A DNA stretch of 64,000 nucleotides from Nymphaea colorata (Eukaryota; Streptophyta; Magnoliopsida; Nymphaeales; Nymphaeaceae): contig NC_045139.1 of assembly GCF_008831285.2 (NCBI RefSeq), positions 4,314,704 through 4,378,703 on the forward strand, written 5' to 3'. The position numbers and the translations under genes are program-made. Below, piece after piece: positions 1-9,772 of the stretch. How positions within the stretch are numbered: the first letter of the stretch is position 1; every line of letters starts with the position of its first letter. The notes under the pieces were generated by a model. It saw only the letters and a list, made by a program, of their open reading frames with translations, ran no database searches and was not told the DNA's origin.

Positions 1-250
1 AAACCTTAATTCAGTATTGGACCTAGGTCTAGTTATATGGGGAAGCCCTAATTCAGTGTTGGATTTGAGTAGACCTAGGTCTAGTTATAGTGTTGGATTT
101 GAGTAGACCTAGGTCTAGTTATATGGGGAAGCCCTACGAGACCCCGAGTCATTTTCTTGACAATTTGTTAACTATATATTTAGTGTCCCTTGGAAAATAA
201 ATTTTGTCTCGGCCGTGAATCCTAAGTCTCTTTACCTTTGGGTTTATTTA
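1..250. repeat. Dispersed repeat fragment with internal 34-bp tandem duplication
   Basis: A 34-bp unit beginning GTGTTGGATTTGAG and containing ACCTAGGTCTAG occurs at 56-89 and again at 90-123, with partial copies on both sides. The following text (about 140-185, ACAATTTGTTAACTATATAT) recurs in inverted orientation near 38.1 kb. At 38.2 kb the same TGTTGGATTTGAG core is again tandemly duplicated. A weaker third copy is near 34.7-34.9 kb. I infer a medium-copy transposon or LTR fragment; superfamily not determined. Confidence 0.5.
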
Positions 251-389
251 AAACAAGAGTCCCATTGTTTAAATTTTGACACATGCATTTAATAATTAAG
301 ATAGATACTAGCATGGAGCCTAACGCCCCTTCCGTCCCCACCCCCCCTCTCGAGATGGTATGCACTTAATCCAAAGTCTTCAACTTGAC

Positions 390-748
390 ACCTTTCACAA
401 ACGAATTGTCCAAAATGATCATTTAACAGTAACAAGAGTGCAAAAAATTGAACGTTTCTTATTGCAACCCTTCTTCGTAGCAGAAGTATTTACTGGTCCT
501 TCAGAGAAGGGGATTTCAACTTATCCTTTTCTACTACGAACTTCAAAGTATATAGCAAATTGAAGAAATGACCCTAAATCTTTGTGTACTACTAATAAAA
601 TTATTTGGGATTCAGAAGTAAAAGAAATCATTTTATCTATTAATAGTGGTTAAATCAAAGTATTACCAAACCACACCCCTATTGCCACGGCTGTAGATAT
701 TGGTATTTTAAGAATACGACTCGATGACCAATAGTTAACGATGGCTAT
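390..748 (+). pseudogene. Nuclear plastid-DNA insert: atpB 3' end joined to atpE 5' end, decayed
   Basis: About 400-502 reads like the plastid ATP synthase beta chain near its C-terminus: it has LTVTR, KIERFL and [11 protein letters not shown], close to the conserved LTVARARKIERFLSQPFF region. About 503-555 does not match, and the terminal part of atpB is largely missing. At 568-571 the plastid ATGA overlap is preserved, where the atpB stop TGA overlaps the atpE start ATG. From 568 to about 748 the DNA follows the atpE N-terminus (MTLNLCVL, then VPN-like, ATAVDIGILRIRLDDQ), but with in-frame stops where Gln and Trp codons are expected and a small frame-shifting deletion. It is non-functional. 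The atpB-atpE order and overlap are known plastid features; insertion into nuclear DNA is inferred from the surrounding transposons. Confidence 0.85.
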
Positions 749-763
749 TTGGATGGAATGAAA

Positions 764-1130
764 AAGGAGAGAAATGAACGGATGGAAAGCAAACAAAATG
801 AAAAGTGGAGAGAGATGAGAGGAAAAAAGAGAAGGAAATGGATGATAATAAGAAGTTACTTGGATAAAAAGGAAGTAAAAGGAAAGAGATTATTAAAATC
901 AAACATGACGATCGGGTATGCCGAAAGAGATTAGCAGGTCGGGTATGCTGAAAGAGAGAGGGAGAATAGCATACCTATGTAAACAAAACGATCGTGGAGG
1001 GAGAGAGAGAGCTGCATTGTTGATAACTTGATCGTCAAAAAAGAAGATGACATGTGTGGTATAGAAGATCAACATCTTTCCTTTCCATCTCATTCCCTCC
1101 ACTTTTGGAGGAATTGGATTTAAGCTAACC
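764..1130. other. Purine-rich spacer, no gene recognised
   Basis: The plus strand is strongly A/G-rich from about 740 to 1020. A short motif (TCGGGTATGC followed by GAAAGAGA) is repeated at about 912 and 938. No credible coding or RNA signal is seen. It may contain the downstream flank or polypurine tract of the copia remnant to its right, but no LTR boundary is visible. Confidence 0.4.
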
Positions 1131-1573
1131 AATCACAGGAATGAATACTATCTCCCTCCCTCCCCTTCCGTCCAAACAGGTTGTAAGGGTCTAGAATGAA
1201 CATTGATTTTGAATCAGCCTTCAAGAAATGTGCCAAAGGTTCAATTACAGGATCAGCAAGTTGATGGGAAGGCGAAAGGTGTTCAACAACCAATTGATGT
1301 TGATTAACCAATTGCTTACTTTTCTGATAAAGAACTGGATTAGCAGTCAAGGTAATCCATATGTTTGACCTGATCGTACCTTTTTGCAACCAATCTCCCT
1401 TTATACTGTCCTACATTGACGTCTCACTTTCTTTAGATCTTGAAGATCCACTTGCACCTGATAACAACATAAGAGAGCCAAAGTCGATATGCCATTTTGT
1501 TGAAGGGCTTGCATTTCCTTGATCAGGGCATCCATCCATTCTGAGGATTTTAGCGCATGTGTACAGGTTTTGG

Positions 1574-2051
1574 TAGGGCTATTCAACGAGTCGAGCTAAC
1601 TCGAGCTTGATTCAAACTCGCTCAATAAATTTAACTCAAACTCGACTCCTTTATTAAACGAATCGAGGTCGAGTTAAGAAATGAACTCTACAACCTAAAT
1701 GAGTAGAGCTCGAGCTAAGTGGGCTCGACTCGGTTAAACTCTGTTAAGCTCAAGAAAGAAAATATAAAATACGTCTTATAAGTTTTTTTTTTTTAAAAAA
1801 GATTGCTCAAATGGGTATACACGTGACTGGTTTCATGTTCAAATCTATATGCTGCCACTTTCTTTAAAAAAAATAAATTTTTTTTAATAAAATGTTTGGC
1901 TCGGCTCAAGCCAATCTTCGACTCAAGCTTAATCGAGCCGAGTCGAGCTCGAGCTAATAAAATCGAAGTCGACGCGAGCTCCAGCTGAGTTCAAGTTTCT
2001 TTCAAGTCACTCGAGCCGAGTTCGGGTCAAACTTGCTCATGAACAGTTCTA
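1574..2051. mobile_element. hAT-type MITE with 8-bp target-site duplication
   Basis: A 478-bp element is bounded by the perfect 8-bp direct repeat GGTTTTGG at 1566-1573 and 2052-2059. Its ends are inverted relatives: TAGGGCTATTCA on the left and TGAACAGTTCTA on the right (9 of 12 positions match after reverse complement). The interior near both ends consists of repeated GAGCTCGAGCT-like motifs with an AT-rich centre, a common design of non-autonomous hAT elements. It lies in the copia RT coding text, and the copia frame continues across the site once the insert and one repeat copy are disregarded. It is therefore younger than the copia insertion. Confidence 0.88.
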
Positions 2052-2436
2052 GGTTTTGGGTTCTAGGTCGGCATCGGGTTTTGAGATAAGTGCAATAGTT
2101 AACGGGTGTGCAGTCGCAAGATAAACATTAGAAATCATAGCCTGATCTCGTGATCATACTATGGGTACAGGCAGGTGGTATAATTGGTGGTGGTGAAGGT
2201 TTGGTTTCTGGAGACATAGGGGAAGATGGTGATGCTAATGACACCAGAGTTGATTGGAGGGTCATCTACAAACATGATTTCATTATTTGACTGTAGTGGC
2301 GGATGAAGTTAATTAAGTGGTCCTAGTGAAACTCAAGGAATGAAAAATAGTTTTTGTTGAAGGTGACTTGTCTACTAATGTCTTGGAATTTGGGAGGCTG
2401 AAACAAACATATCCTTTAGGGGATGCATATCCTTTA

Positions 2437-2792
2437 GGGGATGTTTGATGGGGGTCAGAATTGTGGAATTCTAGAATTAAAATTCTCATTTTTTATGAAA
2501 TGATAATTACTTTATCAAAAAAAGCATTTTGATTAGGAATGGTAGGGTCATTCTTGAATCGAAATTCCAACATCATGATTCTATTCTAGGAAATGGAATT
2601 ATGATTCCAGAATTAAAATTTTTTCATCCCTCTTTAAGACATGTCATGATGGTCTTAGTTCATCAATTCTATAATTTTAATTCTGGAATTAAAATTACAT
2701 ACTATCGAGCATAAATAGAAATTTTGACGTGGTTTTTTATTTTTAGAATTTATATTCTAGAATCAAAATTCAAAGACATCAAAAACACTCCC
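2437..2792. mobile_element. PIF/Harbinger-type MITE with TTA duplication
   Basis: A 356-bp AT-rich element is flanked by TTA at 2434-2436 and 2793-2795, the target duplication typical of PIF/Harbinger. Terminal inverted repeats are GGGGATGTTTGATG on the left and CATCAAAAACACTCCC on the right. The interior repeats GGAATTCTAGAATTAAAATT-like text. It interrupts the integrase end of the copia remnant, so the last codons read there (from GV onwards) belong to the MITE. Confidence 0.85.
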
Positions 2793-3499
2793 TTATGGAT
2801 GCTTGAGTAGCCTACGAATATATGTTTTAGGGGCTTGAATTCTAGATTGTGTATTCGGTATGGATGAAGATCAGGATAGGCAGCACATCCAAATATGCCA
2901 AGGAAACCATGATCAGGAAGCTCTTTTAAATAAAATCTCATGTGGGGACTGCCCATGCAAATCAACAATACGAATCTGATTCAACAAATAAGTGGCAGTG
3001 CTAAGAGCATGAATCCAAAACTCCATTGGAACACCACTATCCTTGAGAAAAAGTAGTCCAGTTTCAATGACGGATGGATGCTTCCATGCCGCAGCACTAT
3101 TCCTCATGAGTGTGTGGGTAGGACGTACCCCTCTCTATACCATGCTTTAGGAAAAATTTTTGAAGAGCGATAAACTCTCCACCACCATCCGAATGAAGGT
3201 ACTTTATCTTGGCATCAAATAAAATTTCAACTTTTTCTTTAAAAATTTTACGTGTCTGTTCAACGTCTGATTTGTGAGCAAGGAAGTAAACCTGCATATA
3301 TTTAATTTAGAAAATTCATCCATAAATGACACATAATAATAGTATTTGTCTTTGCTAATCAGTTGGGCCGGTCCCCATACGTCTAAGTGCACGACTTGAC
3401 TTGAAGACATGTTTTCTCTTTATGTCCAATCCATGAGAAAGGAAGAACATGCATTTTGCACACTGACACGCTTCACAAAACATAAAATTGTCGGCATCG

Positions 3500-5420
3500 T
3501 CATAAAAAGAAAATTTAGAGTTTGACAAAATAAACTTTCACAGTACTAATGTTCGCATGGTCTAATCTAGAATGCTCTATATTAAAAACATTCCTCTCTC
3601 CATATACCACCCGCTTCTATTCATTATTCTCCTCTTGTGCGGGTTGTGACAAATGAAGTTGACATAAGTTGTTTCTACTCTTTCCTTGCAGTCACTCCTT
3701 CCCACTTTGAGCGTCCTTTACCACAAAAGTCGGACGTGGATTCAAACTTGACATATATTATCCTTGAAAATTTATTGACAGAAAAAAAGGTTGTAAACCA
3801 TATCTGGGGCATGTAAAATACCAGTGAGTTGCATGCAGTAGGGTGGTGCATGCAACAGATATGCATCAAAAAATAAAGAAGTGGAGAGTTGGGGTATTTT
3901 AGGACTTTTTTTTAATCTTTAACATTTTCATTACTTTTTTGTTTTTATAGGGAGCCGCCGCTTATAACCAGCTTTGGGATTTGAAATCCTCAGCATCTAG
4001 CCAAAATCTCTGATTTAAGGTCAGATTAGCCTCTAATATCAGAATCTTATTTAAAAAATCACATATCTGAGGTTCACAACACACAGCAAAACAACTTCAA
4101 ATCTAATAGCCTACTACCTAAGAAATCTGTGGAAAATAATGCCCCATCTACCCATGTATAGTTATTATTTTGTTTCTTTATTTGCATCTTTATTGGACAT
4201 TGAACTAGTTAGAGTTTGAATGCAGGTTGGTATCCGATAGATCACTTTATTAGCTTTTGGTAAAGTTGTAAAACATATACTGCACTATGGCCCTTACGTT
4301 AATGGACTTTTTTCTTTTTCTTTTTCTTTTTTTATTAGCAAAAGTTAACAACGGCCAACTACCATATTATTATATTTTAGTTACTCCCAAATACTTTCTT
4401 ATATCCTTCCATTACTACTTTGTGTCCTGACTCCTGGTTCTTACCTTTTCGCAACCACACTAAATGTGCATGGGTATGGATATGTTAGATCACATAACTC
4501 TCACAAAATGTCATTAAACTTATATTGTAGCAAATGGTATTTGCTTTAACATAATTCTTTTTTCCTTTTTTTAACAAGCAAGTTGGGGTTAGACCGACTC
4601 CTACAAAGAGTCATAGAAAGACGGTCAAAAATATAGAGGAAGTCAAATCACTCTCACAAATCAAAATACCATACTCCTTAACAAAGTATAATTGTAATCT
4701 TTGATATGACCATGGTTAGTATCTAACCATGATTAGGAAGTGGTAAGAGCAGGTTGTATCTCTAACAGGTCCTGCCAGAAAAAAGAACTCTAAAAGGCAG
4801 GATCCATTATATAACAAACAAAAATGATGAATGATAAATTTTAGGAAAGCATATTCAACATCTATGACAAAGAGAATAAAAGAAATAATCTTGTATCACA
4901 CTGCACAATAAGGCGTTCACCTTATAAAGGAACTTGAATTCAGTTTTTGGGGTAGTCACTGTCAAATCTTAATGTGCTGCCACTCTGGACCTAATAAGTT
5001 TTTCGAAGCAAGCTATGTGAACCCTAAAAATGGTAGGCATAAAGTAAGGGAGCCATCAACCTCTATAAAACCATCTAACCCTTTAAAAAAACAAGAAAAA
5101 AGAAACATACTGTTCACCTATATATTCGTTTGAGAGTCACAAACAAGTTTGAAATCGCTTAGGATATGTCTTTAGCAATTCAAATAAAATAAAGCAAGCA
5201 TTGTTACTATTCCTTTCCTATATTCCTTAAGAATATGACACTTAAATTTATTTAAACTTAAACAAGCATTCTAGAAATCAAATAAGCATCGAATGACGGG
5301 AGAAACGGCAGGTATAATCCCTGTACTTCCACTGCCATAAATGAATCTAACTTTATGAGCAGTCAATAACAAATTGAAGTCGATCGAGTAATAACAAAGC
5401 AAAGAAATTAAGAAGAAAAG
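3500..5420. other. AT-rich stretch without recognised gene
   Basis: No open frame of credible composition, RNA gene, or terminal-repeat structure was found. There are short pyrimidine runs (about 4310-4335) and ordinary AT-rich sequence. The part next to 3500 may still be upstream copia sequence, but it is too decayed to assign. Confidence 0.4.
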
Positions 5421-5774
5421 TACACCTCACAATTTTTTATGCCTCCCCAACAGCAGAGATTCACAGCATGGCTGCCAATAAAAGCAAAAGAAATCAAATT
5501 CACCTCGCTGGAGCGCTTTCAAATGTTCCTTTAGGGAAAAAAAAAAAAAAAAAGCATCCTCAGGACAGAGAAAAAAAGATACCCGTGGGGACTTCCACTT
5601 GAGGCGTTTTCCCTCCCACGCCAGTCGCCCACATTTGGAAAGTGTTAGCTTTCCAAACTTGGCAAAGTTCCAAAAGTCTCTAAATTTGAAAAGATGAACA
5701 AAAAAGGAACCATCATATGTTTCTCTGTACATTAATTATCAGTAATAAATATGACAACGCATGGTTGGTCGTCG

Positions 5775-5776
<2 letters not shown>

Positions 5777-5811
<35 letters not shown>
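5777..5811. repeat. (GA)n microsatellite
   Basis: An uninterrupted GA dinucleotide run of about 35 bp, followed by imperfect GA/GGGA-rich text to about 5860. Open reading frames here are only low-complexity Ser/Leu repeats. Confidence 0.95.
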
Positions 5812-5815
<4 letters not shown>

Positions 5816-5936
5816 TGAATAAGAGAAGAGAGAGAGGGAGGGAGGGAGAGAAGAGAAAGAAAAGTTAAAAAGTACCATAATGTAAAAAGATTGAGCAGAT
5901 GTTACTTCTGGAAAGAGAGAAACAGAGAGGGGGAAA

Positions 5937-6018
5937 GATAGAAAGTAACAATATACAAGAATAGAACAAATGCTATAAAGATAGAAAGTAACAATATACA
6001 AGAATAGAACAAATGCTA
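5937..6018. repeat. 43-bp tandem duplication
   Basis: A unit starting GATAGAAAGTAACAATATAC occurs at 5937 and again at 5980, with essentially identical text through AACAAATGCTA. It lies in a purine-rich stretch with no gene. Confidence 0.9.
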
Positions 6019-6019
6019 G

Positions 6020-7200
6020 TTTTGAAAGGAGAGAAATATGATTGAATAAAAATATGAAGAAAGAAACAGTGGCAGAACGAGCAGCACAGTGCACGCTCTT
6101 GGCTCAGCTGAAACGGCGCCGAAAGAGCACTGCAGCACAGCGTTGGGCTTCACATGCCAAGTGTCATGTCAGCGGCAAAGCAAAGGGAGGTGCATAAACA
6201 ATTGGGGTGCGGCCACGTCTCCATGAGTGAAACCCCCACCAAACAAGAGACCCCCCACTTCCCATTATCAATCCAAATCTATTCCTCCTCAACAAATCAA
6301 CAAAGGAGAAAGGAACGCCTGTTCTTTCGAGTCCAAAGTTGACCGTGGGAATTTTGGGATAAGATTCACCGTCAATTTTGCTGGTTCTCCATCTCTCAAT
6401 ATTCTTCTTCCTTTTCTCTTTTAGTTTGTTTTTTTAATTGTTTTAAGACTTTCTTCGTGTATCCTTCTCATTTTAGACAAGTATTTACAGAACAGGAGGC
6501 TTTCTCGTGTCACGCTGTCTTTGTGAGTTCCATCCACGGGCTTACCTAAACCGCGTTCTTATCTCACACTTTTAGTGTGATCATAACTGTTAGCACAAAT
6601 ATGAATCCTTGGTGAGAGTTAAAAGAAAAGAAGAATCTATGCAAAGCAGCAGTCTGTTTCACTATGAACTAAAGATGCTACCACCATTTGGGCCATAGAC
6701 TCATTTGAGCGACAAGCATAATAATTATAAGCATGTAGTTGCAGGCAATCGGCTTGTGGGTAGGGAGATAATTTGATCCAATTAAGCCTGAGGAAAAGAG
6801 CCCTTCATGTCCAATCAATGGGACAACTCAGTTTTTTACTGGAATCTGAATTGGTCTAGGTGGGTGCAGTTTGATGAGGAAGGGGGCCTTCTGCCATTAT
6901 GGGCGGGACCATGCGCAGCAGAGATGAATGCGTGATATATATTATCTTCTTTGACAGCTTCAGACCAAATCAATGGTCCAAATGAATTTGCCCCAAGAAA
7001 GAATTTCTTCTTTTTACTTTTCAAATTTTCTTACTTTTAAATACATAAAACAAGGGAAAACATTATCTTCAGCTTATTTTACCAAAATTAGTTGCGGCAT
7101 GTGGTTTGCCTTCCATGCTTCTTGGCAAGTGAAACCGCTTTTGCTCTTCTGGCGCCTTCGAAATAGGCAGAAGAAAGGCACACGCAGGAGCATCCGGTGT
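6020..7200. other. Upstream region of the MIR157 locus, no gene recognised
   Basis: Mixed-composition DNA upstream of the MIR157 TATA box. A TTGACC W-box-like core lies at about 6340 (AAAGTTGACCGTGG). Nothing else is recognised. It probably contains the promoter of the miRNA gene (inferred from position only). Confidence 0.35.
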
Positions 7201-7211
7201 GCTGCTCTCTC

Positions 7212-7219
7212 TATAAATA
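7212..7219 (+). promoter_or_regulatory. TATA box of the MIR157 primary transcript
   Basis: TATAAATA lies in a CTCTCTCTATAAATAC context, about 240 bp upstream of the miR157 strand. Plant MIR genes are transcribed by RNA polymerase II, usually from TATA promoters, so this is the best core-promoter candidate. Transcription would then start near 7245. Confidence 0.65.
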
Positions 7220-7429
7220 CGGCTATCAGTACTCGCTTCTTATCATGGAAGGCAAAACCTAGAAGAGAAAGTGAGAGGGGGATGTAAACCTCCCCTTCTT
7301 CCTTTTCTAGTTCTGTCCCTCCCCATTACTTTTCTTCTGTTCTTTTGAGATGTTGGGGTGAAAAGGATGGTGGAGAAGATGGTGCGACGTGGGGAGCCCA
7401 AAGCCTTGTTTTGGTAATGGTGGTGTGGT

Positions 7430-7565
7430 AAGAGGAGGCAGGGACTGTGGTGCTGTTGACAGAAGATAGAGAGCACTGATGGTAAAGTGCAACTGGGGAT
7501 GTGCGTTTTATGCATCTGTGCTCTCTAGGCTTCTGTCATTACCTCGTGTCCTCTCCAGCGTCCTC
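7430..7565 (+). ncRNA. MIR157: MIR156/157 family precursor hairpin (miR157)
   Basis: Positions 7456-7476 carry the 21-nt miR157 sequence (starts TTGACAGAAG, ends TAGAGAGCAC). The opposite arm, about 7518-7540, reads GTGCTCTCTAGGCTTCTGTC. It pairs over TAGAGAGCAC and over TGACAGAAG with a single A/GG bulge, the usual miR156/157 duplex. The stem continues beyond the duplex towards the loop: GATGGTAAAGTGC on the 5' side faces GTGCGTTTTATGCATC, leaving a loop near TGGGGAT. It also continues below through GGAGGCAGGGAC against GTCCTCTCC. In known plants miR156/157 guides cleavage and repression of SPL transcription factor mRNAs and sets juvenile-to-adult timing. The gene stands alone, with a TATA box 240 bp upstream. 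The sequence match and foldback are visible; expression is inferred. Confidence 0.95.
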
Positions 7566-7779
7566 TCCTTTTTATCTTTTCTCATTTGATTTCTTTCTTC
7601 TGTTATCTCGTGCCCTCATCTTTCTCCTTTTCTTGAGGTTCCTGCGTTTGATGTGTCAAATGACTGGCGAGCCTAATGATTTGCAGTATTTTTCCTCTCT
7701 TCAGGTTCGATGCTTGGTCCGTAGGGATGTGGGGAGACGTGCTTCCTGCTCAACGACTGTGATGGGACGTCTCTAGGGA

Positions 7780-9560
7780 AAACAACCCCTCTCTGCGCTT
7801 GCTTATCATCTCGGGCCGGGGGTGCGTTTTCTTTGTGGATTCAAGAGCCAAAGTACCGACTGAGATCTGTGTAAACCAACACCCAAGATTGGAAAAAGAT
7901 TAAACAAAGGATAGATCTGTAACGGACCATCCATGTTTCTGTTATTAAATGACGAAGAAAAAAGGAAAGCATGGTTCTGGACCTTGGTTTCTCAGGCTTC
8001 TTTTTCCTTCACTTGTAACCAACAAGACTTGTGTACTGTTCACTGCGTAAGAATAACCAAATGAAATCCATTAAGGGCTTGGCTCCTTGTTCATGTGTGC
8101 ATGTGCTTCCCTTTAGACGACTGGTTCTCTCAGTTACCAATGAGATTTTTGGGTTTTTTCCTTTTAGTTCTGTATCGGGTCTACTTTACAGGCCTCTGGC
8201 AGGGATATATAATATGTCCATTTTGAGCAATTGTATTAGAAGATATCATTGCTGTTGAAGGAATCCTTGAAGGGTGTGTCTGTGTAGCATGCCTTTTGAA
8301 GTGCCCGATGGGTGCATGTGTTTCCCCTTAGGGCTATTCATGAAAAGAAACTGAAGTTATCAATACACAAAGCGTGGTGTCCTAGACGAGCCAAACTTGA
8401 CCAAGTTCCCATGACAAAAGCCCTGAAACATCTATTGGAAACCGCACAGTGTACTTTGAAAAACTATTGGATCCTTATTGGCTCCTGCCCCCGTCTTCTT
8501 CCTCATTATCACCCCTCAAAGTTCTCCATTTTTCTGCAAAAATGATAGCAGGAGAAAGCGACTCATTCTCACGGTTCTCCGTTGAAAGGCAAGTGTGAGC
8601 ATCTTATCCTTCTCATGGAGCAAGCCGGCTGAAATCTAACAGGCGATCGTCTGCACAGCCATGGAATCATAAGGTAAACTTGGTGATTCATTTTCATACG
8701 ATTTCTCCTCTTTGGCTTTGCTTGTTTACTGGTTGTTTATCCGTTCTGTGTGATGTACTACGAAGCAGGATGTAATATTATATTAACTGAGGATGCCACT
8801 TCTAGTAGCGGACTTTATTTGCATAACCTGGTGTTTCTTGTTCATTCTCCTCGCGATTCAGATAAGTGTTTCTTTGAAGATAACTATCAGATGTCCCATC
8901 ATGTGGAAAATATGTACTCTGCTAATTATCTGGTTCAAACAACTGTTATAAGTTGATGAATCTTTGCCAACAAACATTTGGAAATATGGATCTTGTCATT
9001 ATTTAATGTCTTTTATGTTCTCATGATCACGACGTGTTCAATTTTATGTCGACGCCTGAACCTGAAAAGACCTGAGAATGTCGAGACTTCGTAAGCGTGT
9101 CTACCCCCTGAGTAGAAGAAGGATTTAGCATTTAACAACAATATATTTTTCTCATTAAGAGATTTCCAGCTTGTCGATTGTCGAGCATAGATAAATTATA
9201 TATATAATTGTTGATTAGAAAGCACCTGATAGTGTTTCCTTTGCAATCAAATCTGTCGTCATGGGAAGCTTTCCGCGATTAGAAACGGTGCAGGTCACAT
9301 CTGGGGTTCTCATCACAAAAAATAGAATTCAAGGCTGTTGTGTTCCTAAAGCATGTATGCTAGACCTGCCTTATAGGCAATAATACCTCTCTCATCTGCA
9401 TGACAAATGAGTTTTACCATTCAAAAAATCCAAAGGTGGTCCGGTCAGTTGACTAACTGGAGTAATCTAAACCACAATCTTATGTATACGAAGTGTACTG
9501 GGTGCAATTTACTTGTTTATTTTGTCCCTTGGTGAACTTATGTAAGTTAGTCTATTGTTG
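7780..9560. other. Downstream of the MIR157 hairpin, no protein gene recognised
   Basis: MIR156/157 primary transcripts are often long and spliced, so part of this stretch may be transcribed. No start-to-stop frame of convincing composition, splice-consistent protein, or second miRNA hairpin was found. Confidence 0.35.
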
Positions 9561-9563
9561 TCC

Positions 9564-9564
<1 letters not shown>

Positions 9565-9598
<34 letters not shown>

Positions 9599-9728
9599 CC
9601 CTTTACTTTCACACCTCTCTCCCTCTCTCCCTCACTGTGTCACTCATTCTCTCCCTTTATGTAAAATTAATCTACTGTTCACCTCCCTTCCCTCTCTTTC
9701 TCCTTCTGTAAAGTTAATCTGTTATTGT

Positions 9729-9769
<41 letters not shown>
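9565..9769. repeat. Two (TC)n microsatellites in a CT-rich block
   Basis: Pure TC runs lie at about 9565-9596 and 9731-9769, joined by imperfect CTCCC-rich text. The short phrase GTAAANTTAATCT, shared with related GTAAGTTAGTCT, recurs before each run, which suggests a local duplication of the tract with its left flank. Confidence 0.9.

Positions 9770-9772
<3 letters not shown>

Larger units (their letters stand above)
1150..3500 (-). mobile_element. Ty1/copia retrotransposon remnant (integrase, RT N-terminus, RNase H end), interrupted by two MITEs
   Basis: Reading the minus strand from about 3500 downwards there are: a GAG-pre/zinc-finger tail (CEACQCAK), the start of the integrase core (HLDVWGPAQ and FMDEFSKL), a central part with LHSDGGGEF and GIERGTSYPHT, and the integrase C-terminal part (FGCAAYPDLHPY, FVGYSS). 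After a MITE and a spacer comes the RT N-terminus (HALKSSEWMDALIKEMQAL, about 1586-1480). Text resembling the KGYDQ region then passes almost directly into the RNase H end (TANPVLYQ, SHQLADP, about 1350-1230). The RT core with the YVDD box is absent. Several stops and frameshifts break the reading. No LTR pair was located. The element is dead; domain order identifies Ty1/copia and not Ty3/gypsy. Confidence 0.88.
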
